Below, piece by piece: positions 49,690 through 59,548 of a stretch of DNA of 64,000 bases. Numbering within the stretch: position 1 is the first letter of the stretch; every line of letters begins with the position of its first letter. A model generated the notes under the pieces. The model was not told where the DNA came from. It worked only from the letters and a program-made list of their open reading frames with translations, and ran no database searches. This DNA is from Streptomyces tailanensis (GTDB taxonomy: Bacteria > Actinomycetota > Actinomycetes > Streptomycetales > Streptomycetaceae), in assembly GCF_008386495.1 (NCBI RefSeq), contig NZ_VTHJ01000006.1, positions 1-64,000 of the forward strand. Direction: 5' to 3'. Made by a program: the position numbers and the translations under genes.

Positions 49690-50772
49690 CTAGAAGTCGA
49701 AGTCGTCGATGTTGTCCTTGTTGAAGACGGTCGGCTTGCCGAGGCTGATCACACCGTCCTTGCCGATGGTGTACTCGCCCATGTCACCGGCGGTGAAGGT
49801 CTCGCCCTCCTGGCCGGTGATCTGGCCGGAGACCAGCGCCACGGCCGTACGCGCGGCCAGCTCGCCGAGCTTCGACGGGTCCCACAGCTCGAACGCCTCG
49901 ACGGTGCCGTTCTTGACGTACTTGCGCATGTCGTTCGGGGTGCCGAGACCGGTCAGCTTGACCTTGCCCTTGTACTTGGAGCCCGAGAGGTACTGCGCGG
50001 CCGCCTTGATGCCGACCGTGGTCGGGGAGATGATCCCCTTCAGGTTCGGGTACTCCTGGAGCAGGCCCTGGGTCTGCTGGAAGGACTGCTGGGCGTCGTC
50101 GTTGCCGTACGCGACCTTGACGAGCTTGATGTCCTTGTACTTCGGGTCCTTCAGCTCGTCCTTCATGAAGTCGATCCAGATGTTCTGGTTCGTCGCGGTC
50201 TGCGCGGCCGACAGGATCGCGATCTCGCCCTTGTAGCCGATCTGCTCGGCGAGCAGCTGGACCTCGGTGCGGCCCAGGTCCTCGGCGCTGGCCTGCGAGA
50301 CGAAGGCGTTGCGGCACTCCGGCTTGGTGTCGGAGTCGTAGGTGACGACCTTGATGTCGTTGCTCATGGCCTGCTTGAGCGCGGTGCACAGGGCGCCCGG
50401 GTCCTGCGCGGACACGGCCATCGCGTCGACCTGCTGCTGGGTGAGCGTGTTGACGTAGGAGACCTGGCCGGAGGTGTCGGTGGCGCTGGAGGGGCCGACC
50501 TCCTTGTAGCTGGAGCCCAGCTCCTTCAGGGCCGCCTCGCCGCCCTTGTCGGCGGAGGTGAAGTACGGGTTGTTGACCTGCTTCGGCAGGAAGCCGACGG
50601 TCAGCCCCTTCTTCAGCTCGGCGTTCGGGTCGGCCTTACCGGTGGCGGCCGCCGAGGCGCCCTCGTCCTTGACGTCGCTCTTCGTCGTACCACCACAGGC
50701 GGTGACGGCGAGAGCGAACGAGGTGACGGCGGCGAGGGCCGCGCAGGAGCGGCGGAGGGTTGCCTTGCGCAT
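49690..50772 (-). CDS. rhaS: Rhamnose ABC transporter substrate-binding lipoprotein
   Basis: A 360-residue RhaS-type receptor. It has a lipoprotein signal (LAAVTSFALAVTAC), then the Peripla_BP_4 domain (VGFLPKQVNNPYFTSADKGG, GEIAILSAAQTATNQNIWID). Gene order and sequence match the Rhizobium leguminosarum RhaSTPQ transporter. It lies downstream of the permease gene across a dispersed repeat that may set a different expression level for the binding protein. Confidence 0.9.
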   Translation of the reverse strand: MRKATLRRSCAALAAVTSFALAVTACGGTTKSDVKDEGASAAATGKADPNAELKKGLTVGFLPKQVNNPYFTSADKGGEAALKELGSSYKEVGPSSATDTSGQVSYVNTLTQQQVDAMAVSAQDPGALCTALKQAMSNDIKVVTYDSDTKPECRNAFVSQASAEDLGRTEVQLLAEQIGYKGEIAILSAAQTATNQNIWIDFMKDELKDPKYKDIKLVKVAYGNDDAQQSFQQTQGLLQEYPNLKGIISPTTVGIKAAAQYLSGSKYKGKVKLTGLGTPNDMRKYVKNGTVEAFELWDPSKLGELAARTAVALVSGQITGQEGETFTAGDMGEYTIGKDGVISLGKPTVFNKDNIDDFDF

Positions 50773-50805
50773 GGGATGGGTCCTTCTCTGAGAGAGGTGA
50801 GCGGG

Positions 50806-50855
50806 AGCGCCCTGTAAGGGACGCGGGGAACTGCGCGACCAGCCACGAACGACCG
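50806..50855 (-). repeat. Dispersed intergenic repeat, copy C (short form)
   Basis: It has the same sequence as copy B in reverse complement (CGCGGGGAACTGCGCGACCA). An imperfect hairpin, GCGCCCT against AGGGACGC, lies at its left end. It lies between rhaQ and rhaS, in the direction of transcription. Confidence 0.8.
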
Positions 50856-50877
50856 GAAGCTTTCAACGGACCGGTTT

Positions 50878-51879
50878 TCAAGCGGTCTTCCCGGCGGAGC
50901 CAACCGCCGCTTTTCGACCGGCCCTCGCGACAGCGATCTGCCGCGCGACCCGGGGACCGAGAACCGAGACAACCAACAGGACGCCGGTGACGACGATCTG
51001 CGACTGCGCGGAGACATTGACGAGGCTCATCACGTTCTGCAGCGCACCGAGCAGGAAGACTCCCGCGATCGCGCCGCCCAACGTGCCCTTGCCGCCGTCG
51101 AAGTCGATACCACCGAGCAACACGGCGGCGACAACCGAGAGTTCGAGCCCGGTCGCGTTGTCGAAGCGGGCGCTGGCGTAGTGCAGGGCCCAGAAGATCC
51201 CGGTGAGGGAGGCCATGAGGCCGGTCACCGTGAACAGGATGAGCTTCTGCCGCTTGACCCGGATGCCGGCGAACCGCGCGGCCTCCTCGCTGGCGCCGAT
51301 CGCGTAGAGGGAGCGTCCGAAGGGGGTGAGGTGGAGGGCGATCACGGCGATGGCGAGCAGCACCAGGAAGGGGATGAAGGCCTGGGGGACGAAGGAGTCC
51401 CCGATGCGGCCGGCCGCGAAGTCCAGGTACTGGGTGGGGAAGTCGGTCACCGCGTCGGAGCCGAGCACGATCTGTGCGATGCCCCGGTAGGCGGCGAGGG
51501 TGCCGATGGTGACGGCGAGGGAGGGCAGGCCGAGCCGGGTGACCAGGAGACCGTTGATGAGGCCGCAGACCACGCCGAGCGCCAGACAGATCGGGATGAT
51601 CGTCTCGATGGTCATGCCCTGGTTCCACAGGGCGCCCATCACCGCGCCGGACAGTCCGGCCGTGGAGGCGACCGACAGGTCGATCTCGCCCGAGACCACC
51701 AGCAGGGTCATCGGCAGGGCGATTAGCGCGATCGGCAGGGTGTTGCCGATGAGGAACGACAGGTTGAGCGCGTTGCCGAAGCCGTCCACGGTGGTGAAGG
51801 ACAGCAGGAGCACGACGATCAGGAGGGCGCCGACGACCGTGTCCCAGCGAACCGCGCGCGACAGGGTGGAGTCAGCCAT
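50878..51879 (-). CDS. rhaQ: Rhamnose ABC transporter permease
   Basis: A 333-residue RbsC-like permease with 8-10 membrane segments (VVGALLIVVLLLSF, LVVSGEIDLSVASTAGLSG, ELSVVAAVLLGGIDFDGGKG). It overlaps the rhaP stop by 8 bases. Two different permeases in one operon imply a RhaP/RhaQ heterodimer, as in Rhizobium. Confidence 0.9.
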   Translation of the reverse strand: MADSTLSRAVRWDTVVGALLIVVLLLSFTTVDGFGNALNLSFLIGNTLPIALIALPMTLLVVSGEIDLSVASTAGLSGAVMGALWNQGMTIETIIPICLALGVVCGLINGLLVTRLGLPSLAVTIGTLAAYRGIAQIVLGSDAVTDFPTQYLDFAAGRIGDSFVPQAFIPFLVLLAIAVIALHLTPFGRSLYAIGASEEAARFAGIRVKRQKLILFTVTGLMASLTGIFWALHYASARFDNATGLELSVVAAVLLGGIDFDGGKGTLGGAIAGVFLLGALQNVMSLVNVSAQSQIVVTGVLLVVSVLGPRVARQIAVARAGRKAAVGSAGKTA

Positions 51880-52912
51880 GGCGGGCGTTCCTCTTCTTCA
51901 GTGCGGTCGCCACCCGCAGCGCGACCACACGGTCCACGGCGATGGCGAGGATGAGCAGGATGCCGTTGATCGCGAGCACCCAGACCGAGCTGACGCCGAG
52001 GGCGGGCAGCACGCTGTTGATGGAGGTCAGCAGCAGCGCGCCGAGCGCCGCGCCGTAGACGCTGCCGGAGCCACCGGTGAAGACGACACCGCCGACCACG
52101 ACCGCGCTGACGACGGTCAGTTCATAGCCGTTGCCGGTGCTGGAGTCGACGTTGCCGAAGCGCGCCAGGTACAGCGCTCCGGCGAGGCCGGCGAGGGCGC
52201 CGCAGAAGGTGTACGCCATCAGGATCCGCTTGCGGACCGGGATACCGGCGAGGCGGGCGGCCTCCGGGTTGGAGCCGAGCGCGTACAGCTCGCGTCCGCT
52301 GCCGAAGTGCTTCAGGTAGTACGCCGTCGCCACCAGCACCGCCACGGCGATCAGCGCCAGGTAGGGCACCGCGGAGATGCCGCCGGAGCCGAAGTCGACG
52401 AACCCGTCCGGGAGGCCGGAGGCGACGATCTGGCGGGAGCCGACCCAGATCGAGTCGATGCCCCGGATGATGTACAGCGTGCCGAGGGTGACCACGAGGG
52501 CGGGTACCTGGCCGAGGCTGACGAGCAGGCCGTTCAGCAGACCGAAGCCGATGCCGAGCAGGACCGCGAGGGCCACGGCCACGACCGCGTTGCCGCCGCC
52601 CTGGAGATACGTACCGGCGGCGAAGGCGCTGATGCCGAGGGTGGAGCCGACCGACAGGTCGACGTTCCGGGTGATGACGACGAGCGACTGGCCGACGGCG
52701 ACCAGCACCAGGATGGTCGCGTTGAGCAGCAGGTCCTTGATGCCCTGCTCGGTGAGGAACTCGCTGTTGCCGAGCTGGGTGACGACGATCATCACCAGGA
52801 AGACGGCCAGGATGGCGAGTTCACGCATCTTGAAGACGCGGTCCACCAGCCGGGTGCCGCTGGACTTGGGCACCTCGGCGACGGGAGTGTTCTGAGGGGT
52901 GGTCACCGTCAT
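51872..52912 (-). CDS. rhaP: Rhamnose ABC transporter permease
   Basis: A 346-residue RbsC-like permease with a short charged N-terminus before the first helix ([16 protein letters not shown]), the [16 protein letters not shown] motif and the [20 protein letters not shown] motif. ATG 52912 overlaps the rhaT stop (ATGA), so it is translationally coupled. The frame stays open upstream inside rhaT but has no ribosome-binding site there. Confidence 0.9.
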   Translation of the reverse strand: MTVTTPQNTPVAEVPKSSGTRLVDRVFKMRELAILAVFLVMIVVTQLGNSEFLTEQGIKDLLLNATILVLVAVGQSLVVITRNVDLSVGSTLGISAFAAGTYLQGGGNAVVAVALAVLLGIGFGLLNGLLVSLGQVPALVVTLGTLYIIRGIDSIWVGSRQIVASGLPDGFVDFGSGGISAVPYLALIAVAVLVATAYYLKHFGSGRELYALGSNPEAARLAGIPVRKRILMAYTFCGALAGLAGALYLARFGNVDSSTGNGYELTVVSAVVVGGVVFTGGSGSVYGAALGALLLTSINSVLPALGVSSVWVLAINGILLILAIAVDRVVALRVATALKKRNARHG

Positions 52913-54426
52913 GCGGCGGCCCTCCCGGTGGCTGCGGCCATCACGGTTTCCTCGGTGGCTTCGGAGCGAGGGATCTCGGCGGTGAGCCGGCCCTCGTGCA
53001 TCACGAGCACGCGGTCGGCCATGCCGAGGATCTCGGGCAGGTCGGAGGAGATCATCAGAACGGCGACACCGTCGGCGGCGAGCTGGCTGAGCAGCCGGTG
53101 CACCTCGGCCTTCGTACCAACGTCGATGCCTCGGGTGGGCTCGTCGACGATCAGCACCTTGGGCCCGGTGGCGAGCCACTTGGCGAGGACGACCTTCTGC
53201 TGGTTCCCGCCGGACAGGGTGTTGACGGTGTCGGCGATCCGGGCGTACTTGACCTGGAGCTTGACCGCCCAGTCGAGGGAGCGGCTGCGTTCGGCGCCGC
53301 GGTCGACGAGGCCGGCCTTCACCGTCGTACGGAGTCCGGTGAGGCCGATGTTCCGCTCGATGGACATGTCCATCACCAGGCCCTGGGCGCGGCGGTCCTC
53401 TGGGACCAGGGCGAGCCCGGCGGCCATGGCGGTGGAAGGGGCGCCGTTGATGAGCGCCTTGCCGTCGATGTCGACCTCGCCCGCGTCCCAGCGGTCGATG
53501 CCGAAGACGGCCCGTGCCACCTCCGTACGGCCGGCGCCGACGAGCCCGGCGAGGCCGACGATCTCGCCGCGGCGGACGTCGAAGGAGACGTCGGTGAAGA
53601 CGCCCTCGCGGGTCAACCGGCGTACGCTCAGCGCGACTTCGCCCGGCTCGACCTCCTGCTTCGGGTAGAGCTCGTCGAGGTCGCGGCCGACCATGCGGCG
53701 GACGAGGTCGTCCTCGGTCATGCCGTCCAGGAGCTCGCTGGAGATCCAGGCGCCGTCCCGCAGGGTGGTCACCCGCTGGCAGATCTGGAAGATCTCCTCC
53801 AGCCGGTGGGAGATGAAGAGGACCGCCGAGCCCTGCTCGCGCAGGGTGCGGACGACGCCGAAGAGGCGGGCCACCTCGCTGCCGGTGAGGGCGGCGGTCG
53901 GCTCGTCCATGATGAGAACGCGGGCGTCGAAGGAGAGCGCCTTTGCGATCTCGACGATCTGCTGGTCCGCGATGGAGAGGCCGCGCGCGGGGCGGTCGGG
54001 GTCGAGTTCGACGCCGAGCCGCTGCATCAGGGCGAGGGTGGCCGCGTGCGTGGCCTTGTGGTCGATACGGCCGAGGGCGCGCCGGGGCTGTCGGCCCATG
54101 AAGATGTTCTCGGCGATCGACAGATCGGGGAAGAGCGTGGGCTCCTGGTAGATCACGGCGATGCCCGCGTCCCGGGCGTCGGCCGGACCGTGGAACACCG
54201 TGGGCTCACCATCGAGGAGCACCTGACCGGAGTCCGGTCGGTGCACCCCGGCGAGCGTCTTGATCAGGGTCGACTTGCCCGCGCCGTTCTCTCCGGCGAG
54301 GGCGTGCACCTCTCCGGGGAACAGTTCGAGGGACACGTCCCGCAGGGCGCGTACGGCGCCGAAGGACTTGGAGATGCCCTTCAACGCGAGGACGGGGGCC
54401 GGACCCTTGTCGGACCGGTGGGTCAT
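52909..54426 (-). CDS. rhaT: Rhamnose ABC transporter ATPase, double domain
   Basis: A 505-residue RhaT-type ATPase. The N-terminal domain has Walker [10 protein letters not shown], signature [16 protein letters not shown] and Walker B VLIMDEP. The C-terminal domain has a degenerate Walker A ([10 protein letters not shown]), signature LSGGNQQK and Walker B VLIVDEP. ATG 54426 is the first gene of the leftward operon, facing a divergent promoter region shared with rhaI. Confidence 0.93.
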   Translation of the reverse strand: MTHRSDKGPAPVLALKGISKSFGAVRALRDVSLELFPGEVHALAGENGAGKSTLIKTLAGVHRPDSGQVLLDGEPTVFHGPADARDAGIAVIYQEPTLFPDLSIAENIFMGRQPRRALGRIDHKATHAATLALMQRLGVELDPDRPARGLSIADQQIVEIAKALSFDARVLIMDEPTAALTGSEVARLFGVVRTLREQGSAVLFISHRLEEIFQICQRVTTLRDGAWISSELLDGMTEDDLVRRMVGRDLDELYPKQEVEPGEVALSVRRLTREGVFTDVSFDVRRGEIVGLAGLVGAGRTEVARAVFGIDRWDAGEVDIDGKALINGAPSTAMAAGLALVPEDRRAQGLVMDMSIERNIGLTGLRTTVKAGLVDRGAERSRSLDWAVKLQVKYARIADTVNTLSGGNQQKVVLAKWLATGPKVLIVDEPTRGIDVGTKAEVHRLLSQLAADGVAVLMISSDLPEILGMADRVLVMHEGRLTAEIPRSEATEETVMAAATGRAAA

Positions 54427-54479
54427 GGGGGCTCCTCGACGACGCCGGTAGCGGAAGGCCGGGGGCCCTCACTGCGTCG

Positions 54480-54535
54480 TGAAAGGTTTCAACTTGGTTG
54501 CCGGGACGTTAGGCACCACACGCAGGTCACGTCAA
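54480..54535 (-). promoter_or_regulatory. Leftward rha promoter with LacI operator
   Basis: Read leftward, TTGACG (54535-54530) and TAACGT (54511-54506) are 18 bases apart. Downstream lies TGAAAGGTTTCA (54480-54491), a LacI-type palindrome matching the site at the rhaI promoter. Repression would block rhaT and the rest of the importer operon. Confidence 0.6.
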
Positions 54536-54608
54536 TGGGTTTCGGCCGAAATTTTTTCGATATGAGAGGTCACAACAGTGTCACGGAAGGCGGGCTTGAC
54601 CAGGGGGG

Positions 54609-54657
54609 TTGACAGTTCGGCGAGTCACTCATAGTTTCCCGTCCTGAATCGTTTCAG
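54609..54657 (+). promoter_or_regulatory. rhaI promoter with LacI operator
   Basis: TTGACA (54609-54614) and TAGTTT (54632-54637) are 17 bases apart. CTGAATCGTTTCAG (54644-54657), with the central CG typical of LacI-family operators, lies at the start point. Its core TGAA(A/T)(C/G)GTTTCA is shared with the leftward operator. Confidence 0.65.
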
Positions 54658-54683
54658 ACATCAAAGCCGGTAGGAGCCCTGAC

Positions 54684-55844
54684 GTGACCGAGCTCGCCGC
54701 GGTGAAGGCCGCCCTCAAGACACAGGCCATTGAGACGCCGTCGTGGGCGTACGGAAACTCGGGAACGCGCTTCAAGGTGTTCGCCCAGGCAGGCGTGCCG
54801 CGCAACCCGTGGGAGAAGCTCGACGACGCCGGCAAGGTGCACGAGTTCACCGGCGTCGCCCCGACCGTGGCGCTCCATATCCCCTGGGACAAGGTCGAGG
54901 ACTACGCGGCGCTCGCCAAGCACGCCGAGCAGCGTGGTGTGAAGCTGGGCGCCATCAACTCGAACACCTTCCAGGACGACGACTACAAGCTGGGCAGCAT
55001 CTGCCACCCGGACGCGGCGATCCGCCGCAAGGCCGTCGATCATCTGCTGGAGTGCGTCGACATCATGGACGCGACCGGGTCGCGGGACCTGAAGCTGTGG
55101 TTCGCGGACGGTACGAACTATCCCGGCCAGGACGACATCCGAGAGCGCCAGGACCGGCTCGCCGAAGGCCTCGCCGAGGTGTACGAGCGGCTCGGTGACG
55201 ACCAGCGCATGCTGCTGGAGTACAAGTTCTTCGAGCCGGCCTTCTACACGACCGATGTGCCGGACTGGGGCACCGCCTACGCCCACTGCCTCAAGCTCGG
55301 CCCCAAGGCGCAGGTCGTCGTCGACACCGGGCACCACGCGCCGGGCACCAACATCGAGTTCATCGTGGCGACGCTGCTGCGGGAGGGGAAGCTCGGGGCG
55401 TTCGACTTCAACTCTCGCTTCTACGCCGATGACGACCTGATGGTCGGGGCCGCCGATCCGTTCCAGTTGTTCCGGATCATGTACGAGGTGGTGCGTGGGG
55501 GTGGCTTCACTCCTGAGGTCGCGTTCATGCTCGACCAGTGCCACAACATCGAGGCGAAGATTCCGGCGATCATTCGGTCGGTGATGAATGTGCAGGAAGC
55601 CACGGCGAAGGCGCTGCTCGTGGACCGGGAGGCTCTTGCTGTTGCTCAGCGGGGCGGGGATGTGCTTGAGGCCAACGCCGTGCTGATGGACGCGTACAAC
55701 ACGGATGTGCGGCCGTTGCTTCGTGAGGTGCGGGAAGAGATGGGGTTGGACCCCGAGCCCATGAAGGCCTACCGCCGGTCCGGGTGGGCTTCGAAGATCG
55801 TTGATGAGCGGGTGGGAGGAGAGCAGGCGGGTTGGGGGGCCTGA
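54684..55844 (+). CDS. rhaI: L-rhamnose isomerase
   Basis: A 386-residue TIM-barrel isomerase of the Pseudomonas stutzeri RhaI type, not the E. coli RhaA type. Metal-site segments include LLEYKFFEPAFYTTDVPDWG, VVVDTGHHAPGTNIEF and FDFNSRFYADDDLMVG. It converts L-rhamnose to L-rhamnulose. GTG 54684 has AGGAG upstream. First gene of the rightward operon. Confidence 0.93.
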   Translation: MTELAAVKAALKTQAIETPSWAYGNSGTRFKVFAQAGVPRNPWEKLDDAGKVHEFTGVAPTVALHIPWDKVEDYAALAKHAEQRGVKLGAINSNTFQDDDYKLGSICHPDAAIRRKAVDHLLECVDIMDATGSRDLKLWFADGTNYPGQDDIRERQDRLAEGLAEVYERLGDDQRMLLEYKFFEPAFYTTDVPDWGTAYAHCLKLGPKAQVVVDTGHHAPGTNIEFIVATLLREGKLGAFDFNSRFYADDDLMVGAADPFQLFRIMYEVVRGGGFTPEVAFMLDQCHNIEAKIPAIIRSVMNVQEATAKALLVDREALAVAQRGGDVLEANAVLMDAYNTDVRPLLREVREEMGLDPEPMKAYRRSGWASKIVDERVGGEQAGWGA

Positions 55845-55873
55845 TTCCGGGTTCCATCTGCCAGTTCTTGTTC

Positions 55874-55962
55874 GTTGCGGGCTGCGGGTCCGTCGTGGTT
55901 GATCGCGCCCACGCGGCGGAGCCGCAAATGTCCAGCCCCGCGCCCCTATAGGTCGCGCCCCT
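55874..55962 (+). repeat. Dispersed intergenic repeat, copy D (long form)
   Basis: Nearly identical to the reverse complement of copy A over about 60 bases. It lies between rhaI and the aldolase gene in the direction of transcription, with a duplicated GCGCCCCT at its right end. Confidence 0.8.
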
Positions 55963-56004
55963 AGTCACAACGTCACGTAACGTCACCGTAAGGATTGATC
56001 TCGC

Positions 56005-58044
56005 ATGGCAACCCATCCCGAAGCCGCCGCCCTTCTTGCTCGTTCCAATCGGCTCGGCGCCGATCCCCGTAACACCAACTACGCCGGCGGCAACACGTCC
56101 GCCAAGGGGACCGAGACGGACCCCGTCACCGGTGGTGACGTCGAGCTGATGTGGGTGAAGGGGTCCGGGGGTGACCTGGGCACGCTCACCGAGGCCGGGC
56201 TCGCCGTTCTGCGGCTGGACCGGATGCGGGCGCTCGTCGATGTGTACCCCGGGGTGGAGCGCGAGGACGAGATGGTCGCCGCGTTCGACTACTGCCTGCA
56301 TGGGAAGGGCGGGGCGGCGCCGTCGATCGACACCGCCATGCACGGTCTCGTGGACGCGGCGCACGTCGATCATCTGCACCCCGACTCCGGTATCGCACTG
56401 GCCTGTGCCGCCGACGGGGAGAAGCTGACCGCCGAGTGCTTCGGGGACAGTGTGGTGTGGGTGCCCTGGCGTCGGCCGGGCTTCCAGCTGGGGCTCGACA
56501 TCGCGGCCATCAAGGAGGCCAACCCGCAGGCCATCGGGTGCGTCCTCGGTGGGCACGGCATCACCGCCTGGGGTGACACCGCCGAGGAGTGCGAGAAGAA
56601 CTCGCTGCACATCATCCGTACCGCCGAGGCCTTCCTGGAAGAGAAGGGGAAGGTGGAGCCCTTCGGGCCCGTCATCAAGGGGTGCGAGGCGCTCGACGCC
56701 CCCGAGCGCCGGGAGCGGGCCGCCGCCCTCGCCCCGCACATCCGGGCCATCGCCTCGCAGGACAAGCCCCAGGTCGGGCACTTCAACGACTCCGAGGTCG
56801 TCCTGGACTTCCTGGCCGCCGCCGAGCACCCGCGGCTCGCCGCCCTCGGTACCTCCTGCCCCGACCACTTCCTCCGTACGAAGGTCCGGCCGCTCGTGCT
56901 CGACCTGCCGCCGACCGCCGACCTGGACTCGGCGATCGCCCGGCTGAAGGAGCTGCACGCCGAGTACCGCGAGGAGTACGCCGCCTACTACCAGCGGCAC
57001 GCCGAGCCCGACTCCCCCGCGATGCGCGGCGCCGACCCGGCGATCGTGCTGATCCCGGGTGTGGGCATGTTCAGCTTCGGCAAGGACAAGCAGACGGCCC
57101 GGGTCGCGGGTGAGTTCTACGTCAACGCGATCAATGTCATGCGGGGCGCCGAGGCGGTGTCGACGTACGCGCCGATCGAGGAGTCGGAGAAGTTCCGCAT
57201 CGAGTACTGGGCGCTGGAGGAGGCCAAGCTTCAGCGGATGCCCAAGCCGAAGCCGCTCGCCACGCGAGTCGCGCTCGTCACGGGTGCGGGTAGTGGGATC
57301 GGCAAGGCCATCGCGCATCGGCTGGTCGCCGAGGGTGCCTGTGTCGTCGTCGCCGATCTGAACGCCGAGAACGCCGCCGCCGTCGCCGAGGAACTGGGCG
57401 GGCCGGACAAGGCCGTCGCCGTGACCGTCGACGTGACGGACGAGGAGCAGATCGGCGCGGCCTTCAAGGCTGCCGCGCTGGCCTTCGGCGGGGTGGACCT
57501 GGTGGTCAACAACGCCGGTATCTCCATCTCCAAGCCGTTGCTGGAGACGTCCGCCAAGGACTGGGACCTTCAGCACGACATCATGGCCCGTGGCTCCTTC
57601 CTCGTGTCGCGGGAAGCGGCACGGGTGATGATCGCGCAGGGGCTGGGCGGCGACATCGTCTACATCGCCTCCAAGAACGCCGTCTTCGCCGGGCCGAACA
57701 ACATCGCGTACTCCGCCACCAAGGCCGACCAGGCGCACCAGGTGCGGCTGCTGGCCGCCGAGCTGGGTGAGCACGGCATCCGCGTCAACGGCGTCAACCC
57801 GGACGGTGTGGTGCGCGGCTCCGGGATCTTCGCGGCGGGCTGGGGTGCCCAGCGGGCTGCGACCTACGGGATCGAGGAGGAGAAGCTGGGCGAGTTCTAC
57901 GCGCAGCGGACCATCCTCAAGCGCGAGGTGCTGCCGGAGCACGTCGCCAACGCGGTGTTCGCGCTGACGGGCGGGGAGCTGACGCACACCACCGGTCTGC
58001 ACATCCCGGTCGACGCCGGCGTCGCCGCCGCCTTCCTGCGATGA
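56005..58044 (+). CDS. rhaEW: Bifunctional rhamnulose-1-phosphate aldolase / lactaldehyde dehydrogenase
   Basis: A 679-residue fusion. Residues ~1-400 are a class II aldolase domain (NTNYAGGNTSAKG, the zinc His pair in HVDHLHPDSG). Residues ~415-679 are a short-chain dehydrogenase (LVTGAGSGIGKAIA, YSATKAD with the catalytic YxxxK). The product matches B. subtilis RhaEW. It splits rhamnulose 1-phosphate to DHAP and L-lactaldehyde and oxidises the aldehyde to L-lactate. Overlaps the kinase gene by ATGA. Confidence 0.93.
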   Translation: MATHPEAAALLARSNRLGADPRNTNYAGGNTSAKGTETDPVTGGDVELMWVKGSGGDLGTLTEAGLAVLRLDRMRALVDVYPGVEREDEMVAAFDYCLHGKGGAAPSIDTAMHGLVDAAHVDHLHPDSGIALACAADGEKLTAECFGDSVVWVPWRRPGFQLGLDIAAIKEANPQAIGCVLGGHGITAWGDTAEECEKNSLHIIRTAEAFLEEKGKVEPFGPVIKGCEALDAPERRERAAALAPHIRAIASQDKPQVGHFNDSEVVLDFLAAAEHPRLAALGTSCPDHFLRTKVRPLVLDLPPTADLDSAIARLKELHAEYREEYAAYYQRHAEPDSPAMRGADPAIVLIPGVGMFSFGKDKQTARVAGEFYVNAINVMRGAEAVSTYAPIEESEKFRIEYWALEEAKLQRMPKPKPLATRVALVTGAGSGIGKAIAHRLVAEGACVVVADLNAENAAAVAEELGGPDKAVAVTVDVTDEEQIGAAFKAAALAFGGVDLVVNNAGISISKPLLETSAKDWDLQHDIMARGSFLVSREAARVMIAQGLGGDIVYIASKNAVFAGPNNIAYSATKADQAHQVRLLAAELGEHGIRVNGVNPDGVVRGSGIFAAGWGAQRAATYGIEEEKLGEFYAQRTILKREVLPEHVANAVFALTGGELTHTTGLHIPVDAGVAAAFLR

Positions 58045-59489
58045 GCGGGTCCGTGAAGTCGTACGCGGCGGTCGACCTGGGCGCGTCCAGTGGGCGGGTC
58101 ATGGTCGGCCGCGCGGGACGGGACTCGCTGGAGCTCGTCGAGGCGCACCGGTTCCCGAACCGGCCGGTGCGGACGCCCGAGGGACTGCGCTGGGACGTCC
58201 TCTCCCTGTACGCGGGGGTGCTCGACGGGCTGAAGGCGGCCGGGCAGGTCGACTCCGTCGGCATCGACAGCTGGGCCGTGGACTACGGCCTGCTGGACGC
58301 CGACGGGGCCCTGCTGGGCAACCCGGCGCACTACCGGGACACCCGGACCGAGGGTGTCGCGGAGAAGGTGTGGGCGACCGTGCCGGCCGCCGAGCTGTAC
58401 GCGGCGACCGGGTTGCAGTACGCGCCGTTCAACACGCTGTACCAGCTGGTCGCCGCCCGGTCGTCCGCGCAACTGGCGTACGCCAAGCGGTTGTTGCTCA
58501 TCCCGGATCTGCTGACGTACTGGCTCACGGGTGAGTTCGGGACGGAGTTGACGAACGCCTCGACGACGCAGCTGATCGATCCGCGCACGCGCGACTGGTC
58601 GTACGACGTGGCGGCGCGGCTCGGGATCGACCTGGAGCTGTTCGCGCCGCTGCGGCGGCCGGGCGATCCAGCGGGGTGGCTCCAGCAGCGGGTGCTGGAC
58701 GAGACCGGGCTGACCGGGCCGGTGCCGGTGACGACCGTCGGGTCGCACGACACCGCCTCCGCGGTGGCGGCCGTACCGGCCACCGGGGAGCGGTTCGCGT
58801 ACATCTGCACCGGCACCTGGTCCCTGGCGGGCCTGGAGCTGGACGCGCCGGTGCTGACCGAGGCGAGCCGGGCCGCCAACTTCACCAATGAGCTGGGGCT
58901 CGACGGCACCGTCCGCTATCTGCGGAACATCATGGGGCTGTGGCTGCTCCAGGAGTGCGTACGGGAGTGGGGTGACCCCGATCTCGGCGAGCTGCTGCGG
59001 GCCGCGGCGGGGGTGCCCGCGCTGCGGTCGGTCGTGGACGCGGGTGACGCGGCGTTCCTCGCGCCCGGGCGGATGCCCGAGCGGATCGCCGAGGCGTGCC
59101 GGGAGTCGGGGCAGCCGGTTCCCGGGACGCCCGCCGAGATCACCCGGTGCATCCTCGACTCGCTGGCGCTCGCCCACCGGCGGGCCGTCGCCGAGGCCCA
59201 GGCGCTCGCCGATCACCCCGTGGACGTCGTCCACATCGTCGGCGGCGGCACCCGCAACGCCCTGCTCTGCCAGCTCACCGCCGACGCCTGCGGGCTGCCG
59301 GTGGTGGCGGGTCCGGCGGAGGCGGCGGCCCTGGGCAACGTCCTCGTCCAGGCCCGGGCGCACGGAGTGGTGGGCGACCGCGCCTCCATGCGGCAGCTCC
59401 TCGCCCGTACCCAGCCGTTGGTGCGGTACGAGCCGCAGGGCGACCCTGCGGCCTGGCGCGCCGCGGAGGCCCGGCTCGCCGGGCGGTGA
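58041..59489 (+). CDS. rhaB: Rhamnulokinase
   Basis: A 482-residue FGGY-family kinase. The N-terminal phosphate loop is AAVDLGASSGRVMVG, with a conserved GSHDTASAV motif, and the C-terminal HIVGGGTRNALLCQLTADA binds ATP. It phosphorylates L-rhamnulose at C1 for the fusion aldolase, whose gene overlaps it. Order isomerase, aldolase/dehydrogenase, kinase completes the pathway. Confidence 0.92.
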   Translation: MSGSVKSYAAVDLGASSGRVMVGRAGRDSLELVEAHRFPNRPVRTPEGLRWDVLSLYAGVLDGLKAAGQVDSVGIDSWAVDYGLLDADGALLGNPAHYRDTRTEGVAEKVWATVPAAELYAATGLQYAPFNTLYQLVAARSSAQLAYAKRLLLIPDLLTYWLTGEFGTELTNASTTQLIDPRTRDWSYDVAARLGIDLELFAPLRRPGDPAGWLQQRVLDETGLTGPVPVTTVGSHDTASAVAAVPATGERFAYICTGTWSLAGLELDAPVLTEASRAANFTNELGLDGTVRYLRNIMGLWLLQECVREWGDPDLGELLRAAAGVPALRSVVDAGDAAFLAPGRMPERIAEACRESGQPVPGTPAEITRCILDSLALAHRRAVAEAQALADHPVDVVHIVGGGTRNALLCQLTADACGLPVVAGPAEAAALGNVLVQARAHGVVGDRASMRQLLARTQPLVRYEPQGDPAAWRAAEARLAGR

Positions 59490-59505
59490 GCCGCCCCTCA
59501 TGACC

Positions 59506-59548
59506 GGGGCCCCGTCCGTCGCCGACGGCGGACGACGGGCGGGGCCCC
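59506..59548. terminator. Terminator after rhamnose operon
   Basis: GGGGCCCCG (59506-59514) pairs with CGGGGCCCC (59540-59548), and CCGTCG (59516-59521) with CGACGG (59533-59538). No long T-tract follows. It separates rhaB from lutA. Confidence 0.65.

Noticed and set aside
46650-49724. A 1024-codon open frame on the plus strand across the LacI, BNR and rhaM genes.
   Set aside because: Gly/Val/Arg-rich shadow of three well-supported minus-strand genes; no start signal or domain.
55570-58002. An 810-codon minus-strand frame opposite the rhaI/rhaEW region.
   Set aside because: Shadow of the aldolase/dehydrogenase gene, low-complexity composition.
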